In this document: positions 25,589-35,253 of the stretch, piece by piece
Layout: every line of letters starts with the position of its first letter
Numbering within the stretch: position 1 is the stretch's first letter
NCBI GenBank assembly: GCA_964470965.1
Contig: CAYYIS010000037.1
Coordinates: forward strand, 1-47,919
From: CAYYIS01 sp964470965
GTDB lineage: Bacteria; JAAXHH01; JABIQT01
Length of the DNA stretch: 47,919 bases
Direction: 5' to 3'
Program-made: the position numbers and the translations under genes
The notes under the pieces: generated by a model
The model's database searches: none
What the model saw: the letters and a program-made list of their open reading frames with translations, nothing else
What the model was told of the DNA's origin: nothing

Positions 25589-26086
25589 TTAAGCGTTATT
25601 TGTCACGATCAATACAACTGCATGAGCGGCAATGCCCTCTTCCCGTCCCATAAAACCAAGCCGTTCGGACGTTGTAGCTTTCACAGACACCCCATTTCGG
25701 TCTATTCCCAGCGCCGCCGAAAGCCGCTGCCGCATGGCATCGATATGAGGCGCCAGCTTTGGTCGCTGGGCTACCACCGTGGCATCCACATTGCCTATTT
25801 CATAACCTGCTTCCGCAATCCTCATCACTATCTGTTGGAGCAACCACAGACTGTCCACTTCCCGGTATTTTTCGTCCGTATCTGGAAAATGGCGGCCGAT
25901 ATCACCCAGTGCCGCGGCGCCCAACAACGCATCGCCTATGGCGTGGGCAAGTACATCGGCGTCCGAATGACCAATAAGGCCTCGCTCAAAAGGTATATCG
26001 ACCCCGCCGAGAATCAAAGCGCGGCCTTTGACAAGTTGATGCACGTCGTACCCGAAACCGACGCGATATCCGTACGGTAGCGGCAT
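25589..26086 (-). CDS. ispF: 2-C-methyl-D-erythritol 2,4-cyclodiphosphate synthase
   Basis: 165 residues, normal length. The zinc ligands are Asp14 and His16 (GFGYDVHQL) and His48 (HSDADVLAHA). TSERLGFMGREEGIAA is the conserved C-terminal motif. It is the fifth step of the MEP isoprenoid pathway, directly after ispD, whose stop is 11 nt away. ATG at 26086 with GAGGGG upstream is preferred; a GTG at 26092 opens the same frame. Confidence 0.95.
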   Translation of the reverse strand: MPLPYGYRVGFGYDVHQLVKGRALILGGVDIPFERGLIGHSDADVLAHAIGDALLGAAALGDIGRHFPDTDEKYREVDSLWLLQQIVMRIAEAGYEIGNVDATVVAQRPKLAPHIDAMRQRLSAALGIDRNGVSVKATTSERLGFMGREEGIAAHAVVLIVTNNA

Positions 26087-26097
26087 TGGCACCCCTC

Positions 26098-26796
26098 TTA
26101 TTTTTTAGAAACTTGTCTCTGGGACAGAATCTGCGCTGCCGTGACAAGATCTTCCGGCGTGGTTACCTTGATGTTCTCGTAATCGCCGGACAGTATATGA
26201 ACCGAATGCCCGGTGCGTTCAACAAGGGCGGCGTCATCGGTACCTATGTATCCTTCGGATCTGGCCTGTTGATGCGCTTGCAGAAGCAGGGATCGGTCAA
26301 ACGTCTGCGGTGTTTGCGCCAGCCATAGCGTAGCTCGGGCCGGTGTATCCGTCACCACACCGTTTGCGACCACTTTAACGGTATCCTTAACCGGTACCGC
26401 AACGAGAACCGCATGTTCGGTACGACATTTCGCTATGGAGGCTGTAATCAGAGCCGAATCGACGCAGGGGCGGGCGGCATCATGAACGATCACCATCTCT
26501 ACATCCTGCCCCAGTGCCTGAAGTCCCAGATAGACCGACTCCTGCCGGGTCGCACCGCCGGGTACGATTTGCCAAACACGATTGTAGCCAAATCGGTCCA
26601 CAACCCGCTGACAGTCGTCCTGCCGTCCCGGATCGACGGCCAGTACATAACCGTCCACCTCCCTGCATCGGTCGAACGCGTCCAGCGTGTGCCCGAGCAT
26701 CGGACGGCCCCCGATTTCCAGGTACGGCTTCTCGATATCCGATCCCATGCGCAGCCCTTTTCCCGCCGCGGGAATCAGGGCGATTACAGATCCCAT
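26098..26796 (-). CDS. ispD: 2-C-methyl-D-erythritol 4-phosphate cytidylyltransferase
   Basis: 232 residues. The nucleotidyl-transferase P-loop is IPAAGKGLRMGSDIEKPYLEIGG. VHDAARPCVD, typical of IspD, supplies the metal-binding Asp, and KVTTPEDL is near the C-terminus. It forms CDP-methylerythritol in the MEP pathway; ispE is not in the window. It begins 10 nt after queA. No strong ribosome-binding site is seen before the ATG, which suggests coupling. Confidence 0.94.
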   Translation of the reverse strand: MGSVIALIPAAGKGLRMGSDIEKPYLEIGGRPMLGHTLDAFDRCREVDGYVLAVDPGRQDDCQRVVDRFGYNRVWQIVPGGATRQESVYLGLQALGQDVEMVIVHDAARPCVDSALITASIAKCRTEHAVLVAVPVKDTVKVVANGVVTDTPARATLWLAQTPQTFDRSLLLQAHQQARSEGYIGTDDAALVERTGHSVHILSGDYENIKVTTPEDLVTAAQILSQRQVSKK

Positions 26797-26806
26797 ATTT
26801 GTCCGA

Positions 26807-27850
26807 TCAAACGATTAACATGGCGTCGCCATAGCTGTAAAACCGGTAACCTTGCCGCACCGCTTGAGCATACGCCTCAAGAGTCAACTCTCGGCCGGCG
26901 AAGGCGCAGACCAGCATTAACAGGGTGGATCGGGGGAGATGGAAGTTCGTCAGCAGGCCGTCCACCATTTGAAACCGGTACGGCGGGAAGATAAACTTAG
27001 ATGTCCAGCCCTCCCCGGACTCAATCACGATTTCCCGATCCGACGGCTGCTCTATCGCGGCTGTTTCTAGTGTCCGTACCGTGGTGGTTCCGACCGCTAT
27101 CAGCCGCCCGGTACGGCGCACATCAGTGAGCCTGCGTGCGGCATCCGCATCGATATGATAATATTCAGTCTCCATCCTATGGTCTTCTATGCGTTCCACC
27201 CTGACTGGCTGAAACGTGCCGGGCCCAACATGCAACAAGATAGGGATGACAGAGACGCCCTGATCGCTTATGCGCTGAAGCAGTTGATCTGTGAAATGCA
27301 GGCCGGCAGTCGGTGCCGCCACGGCTCCTGGGGCGTCGGCATATACTGTCTGGTATCCTGAACGGTCTTGTGTATCATCCGATCTTTGAATATACGGCGG
27401 CAAAGGAAGCCTTCCCACCCGCTGTAACATCTCAATCACATTGAGGCCTTCAGGAAAACGGATATATTTCCGATCCGGATCAGGCCCGGCAGCCGCTTCC
27501 GCATGAACCATTCCATCTTCCAATTCCATCTTCGATCCGATCCCGAGCCGCCGAGCCGGGCGCAGCAACGCCTCCCAAAGTCCGGAAGCCACCTCCCGGA
27601 TAAGCACCACCTCCACCTGACCACCCGTACCAGTTTTCCGGCCCAGCAGACGGGCAGGCAACACTTGCGTCCGGTTGAGTGCCAGGGCGTCACCGGCATG
27701 AAGGTAGCTCGTGATGTCGCGAAACTTCCAATGCTCTATTTCGCCTGACTGGCGATGTATGACCATCAGACGTGCAGCGTCCCGAGGTACCACTGGACGC
27801 TGCGCGATCAGATTTGCCGGGAGATCATAATCAAAATCGGAAAGGGTCAC
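26807..27850 (-). CDS. queA: S-adenosylmethionine:tRNA ribosyltransferase-isomerase
   Basis: 347 residues, normal length. The start motif MTLSDFDYDLPANLIAQRPVxxRDAARL, the central VAAPTAGLHFT and the C-terminal FILPPYRFxxVDGLLTNFHLPRSTLLML-type segments are those of QueA. It makes epoxyqueuosine from preQ1 in the tRNA anticodon. The GTG start overlaps the stop of the DUF2905 gene by 4 nt (GTGA), so the two are translationally coupled. Confidence 0.96.
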   Translation of the reverse strand: MTLSDFDYDLPANLIAQRPVVPRDAARLMVIHRQSGEIEHWKFRDITSYLHAGDALALNRTQVLPARLLGRKTGTGGQVEVVLIREVASGLWEALLRPARRLGIGSKMELEDGMVHAEAAAGPDPDRKYIRFPEGLNVIEMLQRVGRLPLPPYIQRSDDTQDRSGYQTVYADAPGAVAAPTAGLHFTDQLLQRISDQGVSVIPILLHVGPGTFQPVRVERIEDHRMETEYYHIDADAARRLTDVRRTGRLIAVGTTTVRTLETAAIEQPSDREIVIESGEGWTSKFIFPPYRFQMVDGLLTNFHLPRSTLLMLVCAFAGRELTLEAYAQAVRQGYRFYSYGDAMLIV

Positions 27851-28071
27851 CGTCGCAAAAATAGGTTGAGCAGAACTGTGAGTACGACACTGAGCACCAG
27901 GCAGGTCACGATCGGTGCGTGGATTGTCACGTTTTTCAACTGAAATCTGAGATCTCCCGGCAGACGTCCGATGAACGGGATTTTATCTATAAACATGATG
28001 CCCACACCCACTATGACGATTATGAGCCCCAAAACCACCAACGCTCTGCCGAGACCGAAAAATCCGTCCAT
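27847..28071 (-). CDS. DUF2905-family small membrane protein
   Basis: 74 residues with two hydrophobic helices (about 8-28 and 50-70) separated by the conserved loop KIPFIGRLPGDLRF, which is the DUF2905 signature. The function is unknown. It is often found between ruvB and queA, as here. The ATG follows the ruvB stop by 3 nt and precedes queA with a 4-nt overlap. Confidence 0.85.
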   Translation of the reverse strand: MDGFFGLGRALVVLGLIIVIVGVGIMFIDKIPFIGRLPGDLRFQLKNVTIHAPIVTCLVLSVVLTVLLNLFLRR

Positions 28072-28074
28072 GAT

Positions 28075-29169
28075 TTAATTAAACAGGCTGGCCTGCTTCG
28101 AATTGGGTTCCAACCCGAGATGCCCGTAAGCCTGCTCGGTCACTACCCGGCCGCGGGAGGTGTGCTTGATGAATCCCCCTAAGACCAGGTAAGGTTCGTA
28201 TACTTCTTCCAGGGTATCCCGCTCCTCACCGACCGCCACGGATAGTGTCTTAACCCCTACCGGTCCACCCTTGTATTTATGGATGATGGTTTCCAGGATT
28301 GACCGATTCATGGAATCAAGACCTGCGCTGTCCACACCCAACATGTTGAAGGCGGCTCCCGCGATGTCTTTCGTGATACGTCCATCGCCCCTGACCTGCG
28401 CATAATCCCGGACACGGCGCAGATACCGGTTTGCGATACGAGGCGTGCCGCGGGACCGACGGGCGATCTCCATGGCGCCTTCATCGTCTATTTCCACATT
28501 GAGGATGCCTGCCGCACGTTTTATAATCAGGAACAGGTCTTCCGGTTTGTAAAACTCCAGGTGAATCTGAATCTGAAAACGGGCACGGAGCGGAGCGGTC
28601 AGCAGACCAGTCCTTGTGGTGGCGCCCACCAGTGTAAATCGGTCTAGAGGCAGCGGGATCGAACGGGCATTAGGTCCTTTGTCGACCATGATATCGATCC
28701 GGAAATCCTCCATGGCGGAATACATATGTTCTTCCACCACATGGTTAAGGCGGTGGATCTCGTCGATGAAAAATAGGTCGCCCTGTTGCAGGTTGGTCAG
28801 CATCCCGGCAAGATCCGCCGGACGTTCCAGAACCGGACCGGAACTGGTGCGGAACTGCACGCCCATCTCGTTCGAGAGGATTGCTGCAAGTGTGGTCTTA
28901 CCCAGTCCCGGCGGACCGTGCAGCAGCACATGGTCAAGGCTATCGCCGCGCTGCCTGGCGGCTTCTACATACAGTTGGAGTTCGTCTTTCGCCTTATCCT
29001 GACCAGGAAAATCCTCGAAACCAGTCGGCCTGAGCGTCTGGTCCAGTTCCATATCTTCATCGAACTGATCAGGATCTGTCAGGCTGTTTTCTGAATCCTC
29101 ATGCTGTTGCGACGAGAGGTCTTCACCATCAAAGTTGTCCGGTTCCGTGAGAGGACGCTCTTTAGCCAT
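28075..29169 (-). CDS. ruvB: Holliday junction branch-migration ATPase RuvB
   Basis: 364 residues. Walker A is GPPGLGKT (85-92), Walker B is FIDEIHRL, and LRPTGFEDFPGQ is the standard N-terminal entry. The C-terminal winged helix contains KYKGGPVGVKTL. The N-terminal 45 residues are unusually acidic and Glu/Asp/Ser-rich, longer than the short extension in most RuvB proteins. It works with RuvA and RuvC, encoded just upstream in the same run. Confidence 0.96.
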   Translation of the reverse strand: MAKERPLTEPDNFDGEDLSSQQHEDSENSLTDPDQFDEDMELDQTLRPTGFEDFPGQDKAKDELQLYVEAARQRGDSLDHVLLHGPPGLGKTTLAAILSNEMGVQFRTSSGPVLERPADLAGMLTNLQQGDLFFIDEIHRLNHVVEEHMYSAMEDFRIDIMVDKGPNARSIPLPLDRFTLVGATTRTGLLTAPLRARFQIQIHLEFYKPEDLFLIIKRAAGILNVEIDDEGAMEIARRSRGTPRIANRYLRRVRDYAQVRGDGRITKDIAGAAFNMLGVDSAGLDSMNRSILETIIHKYKGGPVGVKTLSVAVGEERDTLEEVYEPYLVLGGFIKHTSRGRVVTEQAYGHLGLEPNSKQASLFN

Positions 29170-29176
29170 AATCTAA

Positions 29177-29785
29177 CTACTGTCCTCTCTGCTGCAATAC
29201 ACGGCGGAGCAGGCTCTCCGAGGTAAAAGCCTCATCCGAACTCGCCGTAACCTGAGCGACAGCTCTTCGGGCGTCCACCCGTTCATAGCCGAGCGCCACC
29301 AGGCCCATAACCGCATCATTGGTCACGTTCTGATCGCCTCCGGCCGGTGCGATCGGCAGTTCAGTCTCGGTACCGACACCGGCCTTGTTGACTGCCTCGC
29401 GCAGCTCCATCACCAGACGCGCCGCCGTCTTCTTTCCAACCCCCTGGATAGAGGACAAAGCCTTTACATCCTCCATCAGAATCGCCGAGGCGAAGTCAGC
29501 CACCGAGATTCCTGACAGGATGGTGATCGCCAGTTTGGGCCCGATTCCGGATACCGATACAAGCTGACGAAACAGGTTCTTTTCGTCGGTTGTAGCAAAC
29601 CCGAACAGGTTCCATGAGTCCTCCCGGACGTTTAAATGGGTGAACACATGCACCGTGCCGTTGAGACGGCCCAGAGCCTGAAAGCTAGAGAGCGGAATTT
29701 CCATCTCCATCCCGATACCACCCACGTTAACGATAATATGCGTCGGTTGTTTTTCTACCAGCTGACCTTCCACAAAGGCGATCAT
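29177..29785 (-). CDS. ruvA: Holliday junction DNA-binding protein RuvA
   Basis: 202 residues from the ATG at 29785, with GGAGGGG upstream. The longer frame to 29851 lies inside ruvC. The N-terminal OB-fold is MIAFVEGQLVEKQPTHIIV, followed by HhH motifs (SGIGPKLAITILS and IQGVGKKTAARLVMELRE) and the C-terminal domain III that binds RuvB. Confidence 0.95.
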   Translation of the reverse strand: MIAFVEGQLVEKQPTHIIVNVGGIGMEMEIPLSSFQALGRLNGTVHVFTHLNVREDSWNLFGFATTDEKNLFRQLVSVSGIGPKLAITILSGISVADFASAILMEDVKALSSIQGVGKKTAARLVMELREAVNKAGVGTETELPIAPAGGDQNVTNDAVMGLVALGYERVDARRAVAQVTASSDEAFTSESLLRRVLQQRGQ

Positions 29786-29789
29786 CGAA

Positions 29790-30269
29790 TCAGCCCCTCC
29801 ATTTTGTTCTGTTGGCATGGCAGATGGCGATAGCGACCGCATCTGCGGCATCCGCAGGTCTGGGTGGACGAGGCAGTTTCAGAAGCATCTGAACCATATA
29901 CTGAATCTGTTCTTTGGACGCAGCACCGGTGCCTACCACCGACTGCTTGATTTCCCGGGGCGCATATTCCGATATCGGCAATTCCGCATTAGCCGAGGCC
30001 AGCATGGCGACACCCCGCGCATGGCCCAATGTCAATGCTGATTTGGGGCTTTTACCGGAGAAAGTGGATTCTATGGCAACCTGCTCAGGCCCACATCGAT
30101 CGAGCACTTCACATATGCCGTCATAGATACGTTTTAAACGCGCAGGAAGCGGACTGCCCGCTTTCATCTTTATACAACCGCACTCAACGAGCTTCATTTG
30201 ACGTTTCTGATGATCGATCACACCGTAACCGGTGACGACACTGCCGGGGTCGATACCCAAAATTATCAT
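29790..30269 (-). CDS. ruvC: Holliday junction resolvase RuvC
   Basis: 159 residues. The four acidic catalytic residues are present: Asp7 (ILGIDPG), Glu67 (VAIES), Asp140 and Asp143 (PADAADAVAIAICH). The order ruvC-ruvA-ruvB is standard. There is only a weak ribosome-binding site before ATG-ATA. Confidence 0.96.
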   Translation of the reverse strand: MIILGIDPGSVVTGYGVIDHQKRQMKLVECGCIKMKAGSPLPARLKRIYDGICEVLDRCGPEQVAIESTFSGKSPKSALTLGHARGVAMLASANAELPISEYAPREIKQSVVGTGAASKEQIQYMVQMLLKLPRPPRPADAADAVAIAICHANRTKWRG

Positions 30270-30326
30270 TGGCCTAATTGCCGGTCCTTCGCTGAATGGA
30301 AGAGGTGACAGACAGTAACATAGTCA

Positions 30327-30364
30327 CTGGCGCCAGTTCCCCTTCCTTTCGGGTAAGGCGCCAG
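30327..30364 (-). other. Hairpin between yebC and ruvC
   Basis: A GC-rich 8-bp inverted repeat (30327-30334 and 30357-30364) with further pairing inside the loop, in the 98-bp gap between yebC and ruvC. There is no T tract, so it may reduce rather than stop transcription into ruvCAB, or protect the yebC message. Confidence 0.45.
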
Positions 30365-30367
30365 CGG

Positions 30368-31117
30368 TCAGGCTTCCAGGCTTTCCATAACTTTTTCATC
30401 TATGTCGAAGTTGGCGAAGACATTCTGTACGTCGTCGTTGTCTTCGAGGGCTTCCATAAGGCGCAGGACCTGCTCGGCGGATGCACCCTCGACTGACACG
30501 GTGGACTGGGGAATACGACTTATTTCCGCACGCAGCGGTGTGATACCGTTTTTCTCAAGATGGGAGCGCACCGATTCGAAGTCGGACGGCGTAGTGACGA
30601 TGTCAATCGTATCGTCTTCGTCGTTAATGTCTTCTGCGCCGCCCTCCAAGGCTGCCATCATCACTTCGTCCTCATCCTCGGCCTCTTTGTTGATTACTAT
30701 CAGTCCCTTCTGGGCGAACATCCAGGCCACAGAACCCGTATCGCCCATGTTCCCTCCGTGCTTCGAGAACGCATGCCGGATCTCGGGAAGCGTCCGGTTT
30801 TTGTTATCCGTGAGCGCCTCGATTAACATCGCCACTCCGCCGGGGCCATACCCTTCATATGTGACTTCGTCATAAGTGACCCCTTCCAGTTCCCCGGTGC
30901 CGCGTTTGATCGCACGATCGATGTTATCTTGCGGCATGTTATCCACCTTGGCCGCTAAAACCGCGGTCCGCAGGCGTGGATTGGTTTCCTGGTCCCCACC
31001 ACTGTGACGGGCCGCCACCGTTATTTCTTTGATCAGCTTTGTAAAAACCTTACCTCTTGCGGAATCCGCCTTTTCCTTTTTTCGTTTTATGGTACTCCAT
31101 TTAGAATGGCCCGACAT
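30368..31117 (-). CDS. yebC: YebC/TACO1-family protein
   Basis: 249 residues of the YebC/PmpR/TACO1 family, full length, beginning GHSKWSTIKRKKEKADSARGK. The middle contains NMPQDNIDRAIKRGTGE and the acidic segment EAEDEDEVMMAALEGGAEDI. Members act as transcription regulators or in translation of proline-rich stretches; which applies here is not visible. AAGGAG precedes the ATG. It is upstream of ruvCAB, as in many bacteria. Confidence 0.95.
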   Translation of the reverse strand: MSGHSKWSTIKRKKEKADSARGKVFTKLIKEITVAARHSGGDQETNPRLRTAVLAAKVDNMPQDNIDRAIKRGTGELEGVTYDEVTYEGYGPGGVAMLIEALTDNKNRTLPEIRHAFSKHGGNMGDTGSVAWMFAQKGLIVINKEAEDEDEVMMAALEGGAEDINDEDDTIDIVTTPSDFESVRSHLEKNGITPLRAEISRIPQSTVSVEGASAEQVLRLMEALEDNDDVQNVFANFDIDEKVMESLEA

Positions 31118-31151
31118 TCCGCTCTCCTTTTTTGCTCTTTTCTACTATACG

Positions 31152-33410
31152 CTAATCTGGAATTGTAAATACCTGCTTGGCGGTCCCAATATTGTTAGAC
31201 ACATCTTTCGCCCGGATCGCGATCGTATGTTCGCCCATCACCAAATCATTCAATGACAACTTAAACGTCTCCGTAGTGGAGTCCGAAACACCGTCAACCG
31301 GGTATACAACCCACCATTTACCACCGTTTATCGCGTATTCTACCTTATAAATCGGGCTGGCGGCATCTTCTACCTTAAACGTCAAAGTGAGGTGCGGGGT
31401 ACTTCGCGCGGCGGAAAGGTTTGTAATCAGAGGTGATGTATTGTCGATTAAGAACGGATCGCTCACCTTCTCCGCGTCCAGCGCGAGGGTCGGAGGGTTT
31501 GAGGGAGCATCACTCACAACCAATTTTACGGTGTACATACCGTCCGGTAATGTTTCTGAATCCCAGGAATAAACGTGCTGGTCGAGATCATCCCTGAGTA
31601 GCTTCCACTTTAATTCGCCTTCACCACGAAAATAAATCGCGAACGATAATTTATCATTGTTGCTGTCTGACGCATTGACGACCACGGTCCGTATGCCTTT
31701 CCGATATGAAGGCGCTCCCATGGCGGGTTGGCGGCCTCGACCGTTTGCAGATCTGCCCCTGATCCGTCCTGCAACTTTCGGCGGCAGATCCTGTCCATTC
31801 TGCTCTCCTCTGCCACCGCCGGGCTCACGGAGGTAAACGCCGGGCTCAAAGACCGTTACCTCGTTGATCGTCGGCGCTACATTTCGCGGGAGATACGCAA
31901 CCGATACGCTGTTGACCACAGGCGTTTGCGAATTACTGGTGGTCAGTACCGCCTTCCACTGAATAAACCGTCCGGACGGACTATTGATTGCCTCACCGGA
32001 ATTTCGGGAATACGGACCGCCCCATGCGCTCCAGGTCTTATCCGGCGAGTCCGTATTGCCGGACCGTGAATATAGTCGAATGCCTGTACCCTGAGGTGTT
32101 TGACCGTCCCAACTGATCTGTCCCCAGGAAGAGGTGCCGCCGGTATCTTTTACTTCAGATTCGAACGACCCTTCTTTTACCGGATTACGGCTCAATTGAA
32201 ATACGTTACCGAGATTGCTCGAGGCGATGGTGATTCTGTTGTCCTTGGTTAGGCCGAACGCTGTAACCTGAGACTCCTTCAGGCGCACAAGTTTGGTGCT
32301 CTTACTGCGGCCGTTGACCTCATATACGATACCACGGGGACCGGTACCCACCAGCAGGGTGCCGTCGTCTTGAAGTGCAAGTGACAAACTTTCATCTTCG
32401 CGGGAGCTCCACCACTCCTGTACGATGCCGTCCGAACGGATCCGGTAGACCACACCGCCGCTGGAACGTCCGCCCTGGAACGATGTGGTGGCCTGCCCGC
32501 CACCGGTTACCGGCGCGGTGACTTCCAGAACCGCTTCACCTCCCTGCTGCGTCGCACCGCTCTGATTCGTCCGCGGTGTCGGAGGAGACGCCGGACGTCT
32601 GCTTCGGCCACGGGGCTCATTGACCGCCCCTGCATAAATAGTACCGGAAGGCGTGGTCAGTATCGTACGAATCTCCCGGTAAGGTGAGTCATAGAGAACC
32701 GAAAGATCTCCGGATGGTGAAATACGGTAGATACGGCCGTTCGGGTCTGTTCCGGCGATCAGATTGCCGGCTGTATCCATGGCCATGGAAACGATGTGGG
32801 CTTCTTCGGTCTGCGCCAAAAGATTGGCCCGTCCGTTCGCATCGATCTTGTAGACGCGACCGTTGCCTCCAGTTCCAGCATACAGATTACCGGCTGTATC
32901 GATTGTCAGAGACCAGATATATTGGTCTGCTTCCGATTGGTCACTTGCCATGGTTAATGCTTTGGGGTCGAAGAAAGGGGATGACTGACCGTTCGGGGTA
33001 ATCTTGTATATTTTTCCGTTGGGGAAGGTAGCGGCGTATACGTTGTCAAAGGCATCCAACGCCAGGCTATGAATCTCCAGTTCCTCCGCATCGAAAAACA
33101 CGGTGCCCTGACCCGAGGCATCTACCTTGAACAGCTTTCCATCGTTGCCGCTCCCAGCGAATATATTGCCGTGGGAATCCGTTGCCAGGCACCACAGCAG
33201 GGGCTCAGAAGATTCGTACAGGGACTCGACCGCGGGCGCCAGATGAAGGTACCCAGGGCTGGCGATCGAAACATTAGTAGGATCGCCGTTTTGAAATGCT
33301 CGCTGGGTTGTCTGTTCCCAGATAATTGGCGTCGAAGCCCCGGCGGCGCCCATTACCGCCAGCAGGAGCAGCAGTTGAACCAAAATTCTCCATCTTACGA
33401 CTTTTGTCAC
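31152..33410 (-). CDS. Secreted beta-propeller protein with C-terminal Ig-like domain
   Basis: 752 residues. A signal peptide (about 1-25, ILVQLLLLLAVMGAAGA) is followed by about six to seven WD/NHL/SMP-30-like blades in the N-terminal half (repeats of the DTAGNLYAGTGGNGRVYKID type), then a fibronectin/Ig-like C-terminal half (about 430-750; TYSWDSETLPDGMYTVKL and HTIAIRAKDVSNN). A Gly/Arg-rich patch lies near 250-310. No enzyme motif was recognised; it probably binds surface or periplasmic ligands. The start is GTG with AAGG upstream, directly after the S55 peptidase gene (13 nt), which suggests a functional pair. Confidence 0.78.
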   Translation of the reverse strand: MTKVVRWRILVQLLLLLAVMGAAGASTPIIWEQTTQRAFQNGDPTNVSIASPGYLHLAPAVESLYESSEPLLWCLATDSHGNIFAGSGNDGKLFKVDASGQGTVFFDAEELEIHSLALDAFDNVYAATFPNGKIYKITPNGQSSPFFDPKALTMASDQSEADQYIWSLTIDTAGNLYAGTGGNGRVYKIDANGRANLLAQTEEAHIVSMAMDTAGNLIAGTDPNGRIYRISPSGDLSVLYDSPYREIRTILTTPSGTIYAGAVNEPRGRSRRPASPPTPRTNQSGATQQGGEAVLEVTAPVTGGGQATTSFQGGRSSGGVVYRIRSDGIVQEWWSSREDESLSLALQDDGTLLVGTGPRGIVYEVNGRSKSTKLVRLKESQVTAFGLTKDNRITIASSNLGNVFQLSRNPVKEGSFESEVKDTGGTSSWGQISWDGQTPQGTGIRLYSRSGNTDSPDKTWSAWGGPYSRNSGEAINSPSGRFIQWKAVLTTSNSQTPVVNSVSVAYLPRNVAPTINEVTVFEPGVYLREPGGGRGEQNGQDLPPKVAGRIRGRSANGRGRQPAMGAPSYRKGIRTVVVNASDSNNDKLSFAIYFRGEGELKWKLLRDDLDQHVYSWDSETLPDGMYTVKLVVSDAPSNPPTLALDAEKVSDPFLIDNTSPLITNLSAARSTPHLTLTFKVEDAASPIYKVEYAINGGKWWVVYPVDGVSDSTTETFKLSLNDLVMGEHTIAIRAKDVSNNIGTAKQVFTIPD

Positions 33411-33423
33411 AGGCTGCCTTCTC

Positions 33424-35253
33424 TTATCGCTTGACTTTCAGTCGTCCCCGGCTCTGACCGGAGATCACATAGTCGGTTTGTATTTCCCTTGCAGCCAGAA
33501 CGAACTCCCGGATGGGAGTAAAACTCCCACTGGTGCGTACCGAGTTCATGACAGACAGGACAGAAGGCGGCAGGGCCGCCATTTCATATCCCTTGAGGAT
33601 ACCTCCGGTGTTCGCCTGGTAGAGTTTAATGTAAACTTTATTATTAATACGGCGCTGGTTGATCATTTTGATCAACTGATCTACTTCCCGGGGACGATAC
33701 CGTTGTGGTGTGGAACGGAGTTCCTGCTGTGTCAGCGCACGCGCCGTGCCGACCACCACCATAACGTCGTCCTTGGTAATGGTGGTTGGGATCTGAACCG
33801 AAAGCTTCTCCACGATAGGCTGCCCGCGATAGGGGCGCAGGAACACGGTCAGTTCCAGCGGTTCACCGGGAACGACTTCGTCTTTATCGAACCACACCCC
33901 CTCTATCGCTGCCACACGACGGTCGTTCGTGGACAGAATGGTCAAAGTAATAGATTCGATGTTGGGTGTGACGAACGGGTTGTCCAGAACCACATTGAGC
34001 ACATTCATAATGGCAGTAGTCACGGCTGGCAAGGAAAGCTGGCCCGAAAAGAGGTCGTTAAGGATAATGTCCTCATGGTCCCGCATGGCCACACGTCCGT
34101 CCAGGCGAATGGTCCGCTCGCCTCCCAGCCGTCCCATACCCAGAATTGTATTGGATACGGTCATATTAACCAGCATCGGCGTCCAGGCGGGAGACATCAT
34201 AACTTCAAATTTATAGGACTGGTTAATCCGGTCGCCATCTTTCATATCCACCCGCATGGGAATCATACGGGCTTCTTTACCGATCTGGCCATACAGGCCA
34301 CTCGTGTGATCCCACAGGACAGCACCCACCGGTTCAGTCACATTACTCATCTTGGTGGAATTCGCCTGATCCGGCAGTATCGTGATGATCTCCGCCCTGG
34401 TCATCGGGATGTTGAGCGCACCGGACCAGAGGAACGGGTGCCCGAACGCCAGGATGGTGTCGCCGTCACGGTAGGTGACGGTTCCGGTAGATGCTATGTT
34501 CATGTCACCCCGGACAAGCTGCGCGCCCACTGCGGCGCCTGGAACGAGGGCGGCCATGGCATCTTCGGAAGCATCACCGGCGGCAGAAGAAGATAATGCG
34601 CCGTTGCTGCCACCGCCGAGAATAGGTATCATGCCCCGCTGCCTGAATTCGTCCTCAAAAAACTCGACCGTTTGCGGATCAAAGCCCGAAATCACCAGCG
34701 GTACGCTGATCGGTTTCAGAAACGGAGCAGAAACCGGTCCGGCTGCAGAATAATCGGCCGACATGGTTTCCAGGACACCCGGTACTGTTCCGGGAACCAT
34801 CATTCCCATACGATCCGGATCGGTCACAACATCCGCGGCGGCGGTCGTGATCGCCAGCATCTGTGCGATCGGCGTAATACCAGCGATCGGTTCCTTGGGC
34901 ATCTGACCGAAGCTGTACGCCAGTGCCCCGACCAGCTTGCCGTCGACAAAAATGGGGCTTCCACTCATACCTGCGATGACACCGGCCTTATCAACATAAG
35001 CCCCTCCCACCCGGGCCAGAATGAGGTCATGTTTTGAATAGAACAGGTTCCGCATGGTTCCCAGAATCTCGACCTGGAATGTATCTATGCGCGATCCCTC
35101 AAAGACCGAGAGGCCGTATCCTTTCATACCCGGCTTGACTTCTGCCACATGCATGAACTCAAGGGGATGTTCTTGATCCTGTGCAGCGGAAACGGAAAAT
35201 CCCGACAGGATTGCAAGGCATACAGCCAGCACGCTCAAACGATCCATCGCCAC
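33424..35253 (-). CDS. Secreted SpoIVB/S55-family peptidase-like protein
   Basis: About 609 residues. A signal peptide follows directly after the start. The N-terminal half matches the SpoIVB peptidase S55 domain: KPGMKGYGLSVFEGSRIDTF, then GVIAGMSGSPIFVDGKLVGAL with the serine motif (Ser97 and Ser99), and later DGDTILAFGHPFL. The C-terminal half (about 260-600) is beta-rich and not recognised. S55 peptidases process signalling proteins in the envelope or spore. The start is taken as GTG at 35253 because GAGGGAG lies about 9 nt upstream; ATG at 35247 is the alternative. It heads the run toward ruvCAB and has its own promoter. Confidence 0.8.
   Translation of the reverse strand: MAMDRLSVLAVCLAILSGFSVSAAQDQEHPLEFMHVAEVKPGMKGYGLSVFEGSRIDTFQVEILGTMRNLFYSKHDLILARVGGAYVDKAGVIAGMSGSPIFVDGKLVGALAYSFGQMPKEPIAGITPIAQMLAITTAAADVVTDPDRMGMMVPGTVPGVLETMSADYSAAGPVSAPFLKPISVPLVISGFDPQTVEFFEDEFRQRGMIPILGGGSNGALSSSAAGDASEDAMAALVPGAAVGAQLVRGDMNIASTGTVTYRDGDTILAFGHPFLWSGALNIPMTRAEIITILPDQANSTKMSNVTEPVGAVLWDHTSGLYGQIGKEARMIPMRVDMKDGDRINQSYKFEVMMSPAWTPMLVNMTVSNTILGMGRLGGERTIRLDGRVAMRDHEDIILNDLFSGQLSLPAVTTAIMNVLNVVLDNPFVTPNIESITLTILSTNDRRVAAIEGVWFDKDEVVPGEPLELTVFLRPYRGQPIVEKLSVQIPTTITKDDVMVVVGTARALTQQELRSTPQRYRPREVDQLIKMINQRRINNKVYIKLYQANTGGILKGYEMAALPPSVLSVMNSVRTSGSFTPIREFVLAAREIQTDYVISGQSRGRLKVKR

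Noticed and set aside
33478..34596. A 372-codon open frame on the plus strand, opposite the S55 peptidase gene.
   Set aside because: Antisense shadow; His- and Arg-rich with no family features.
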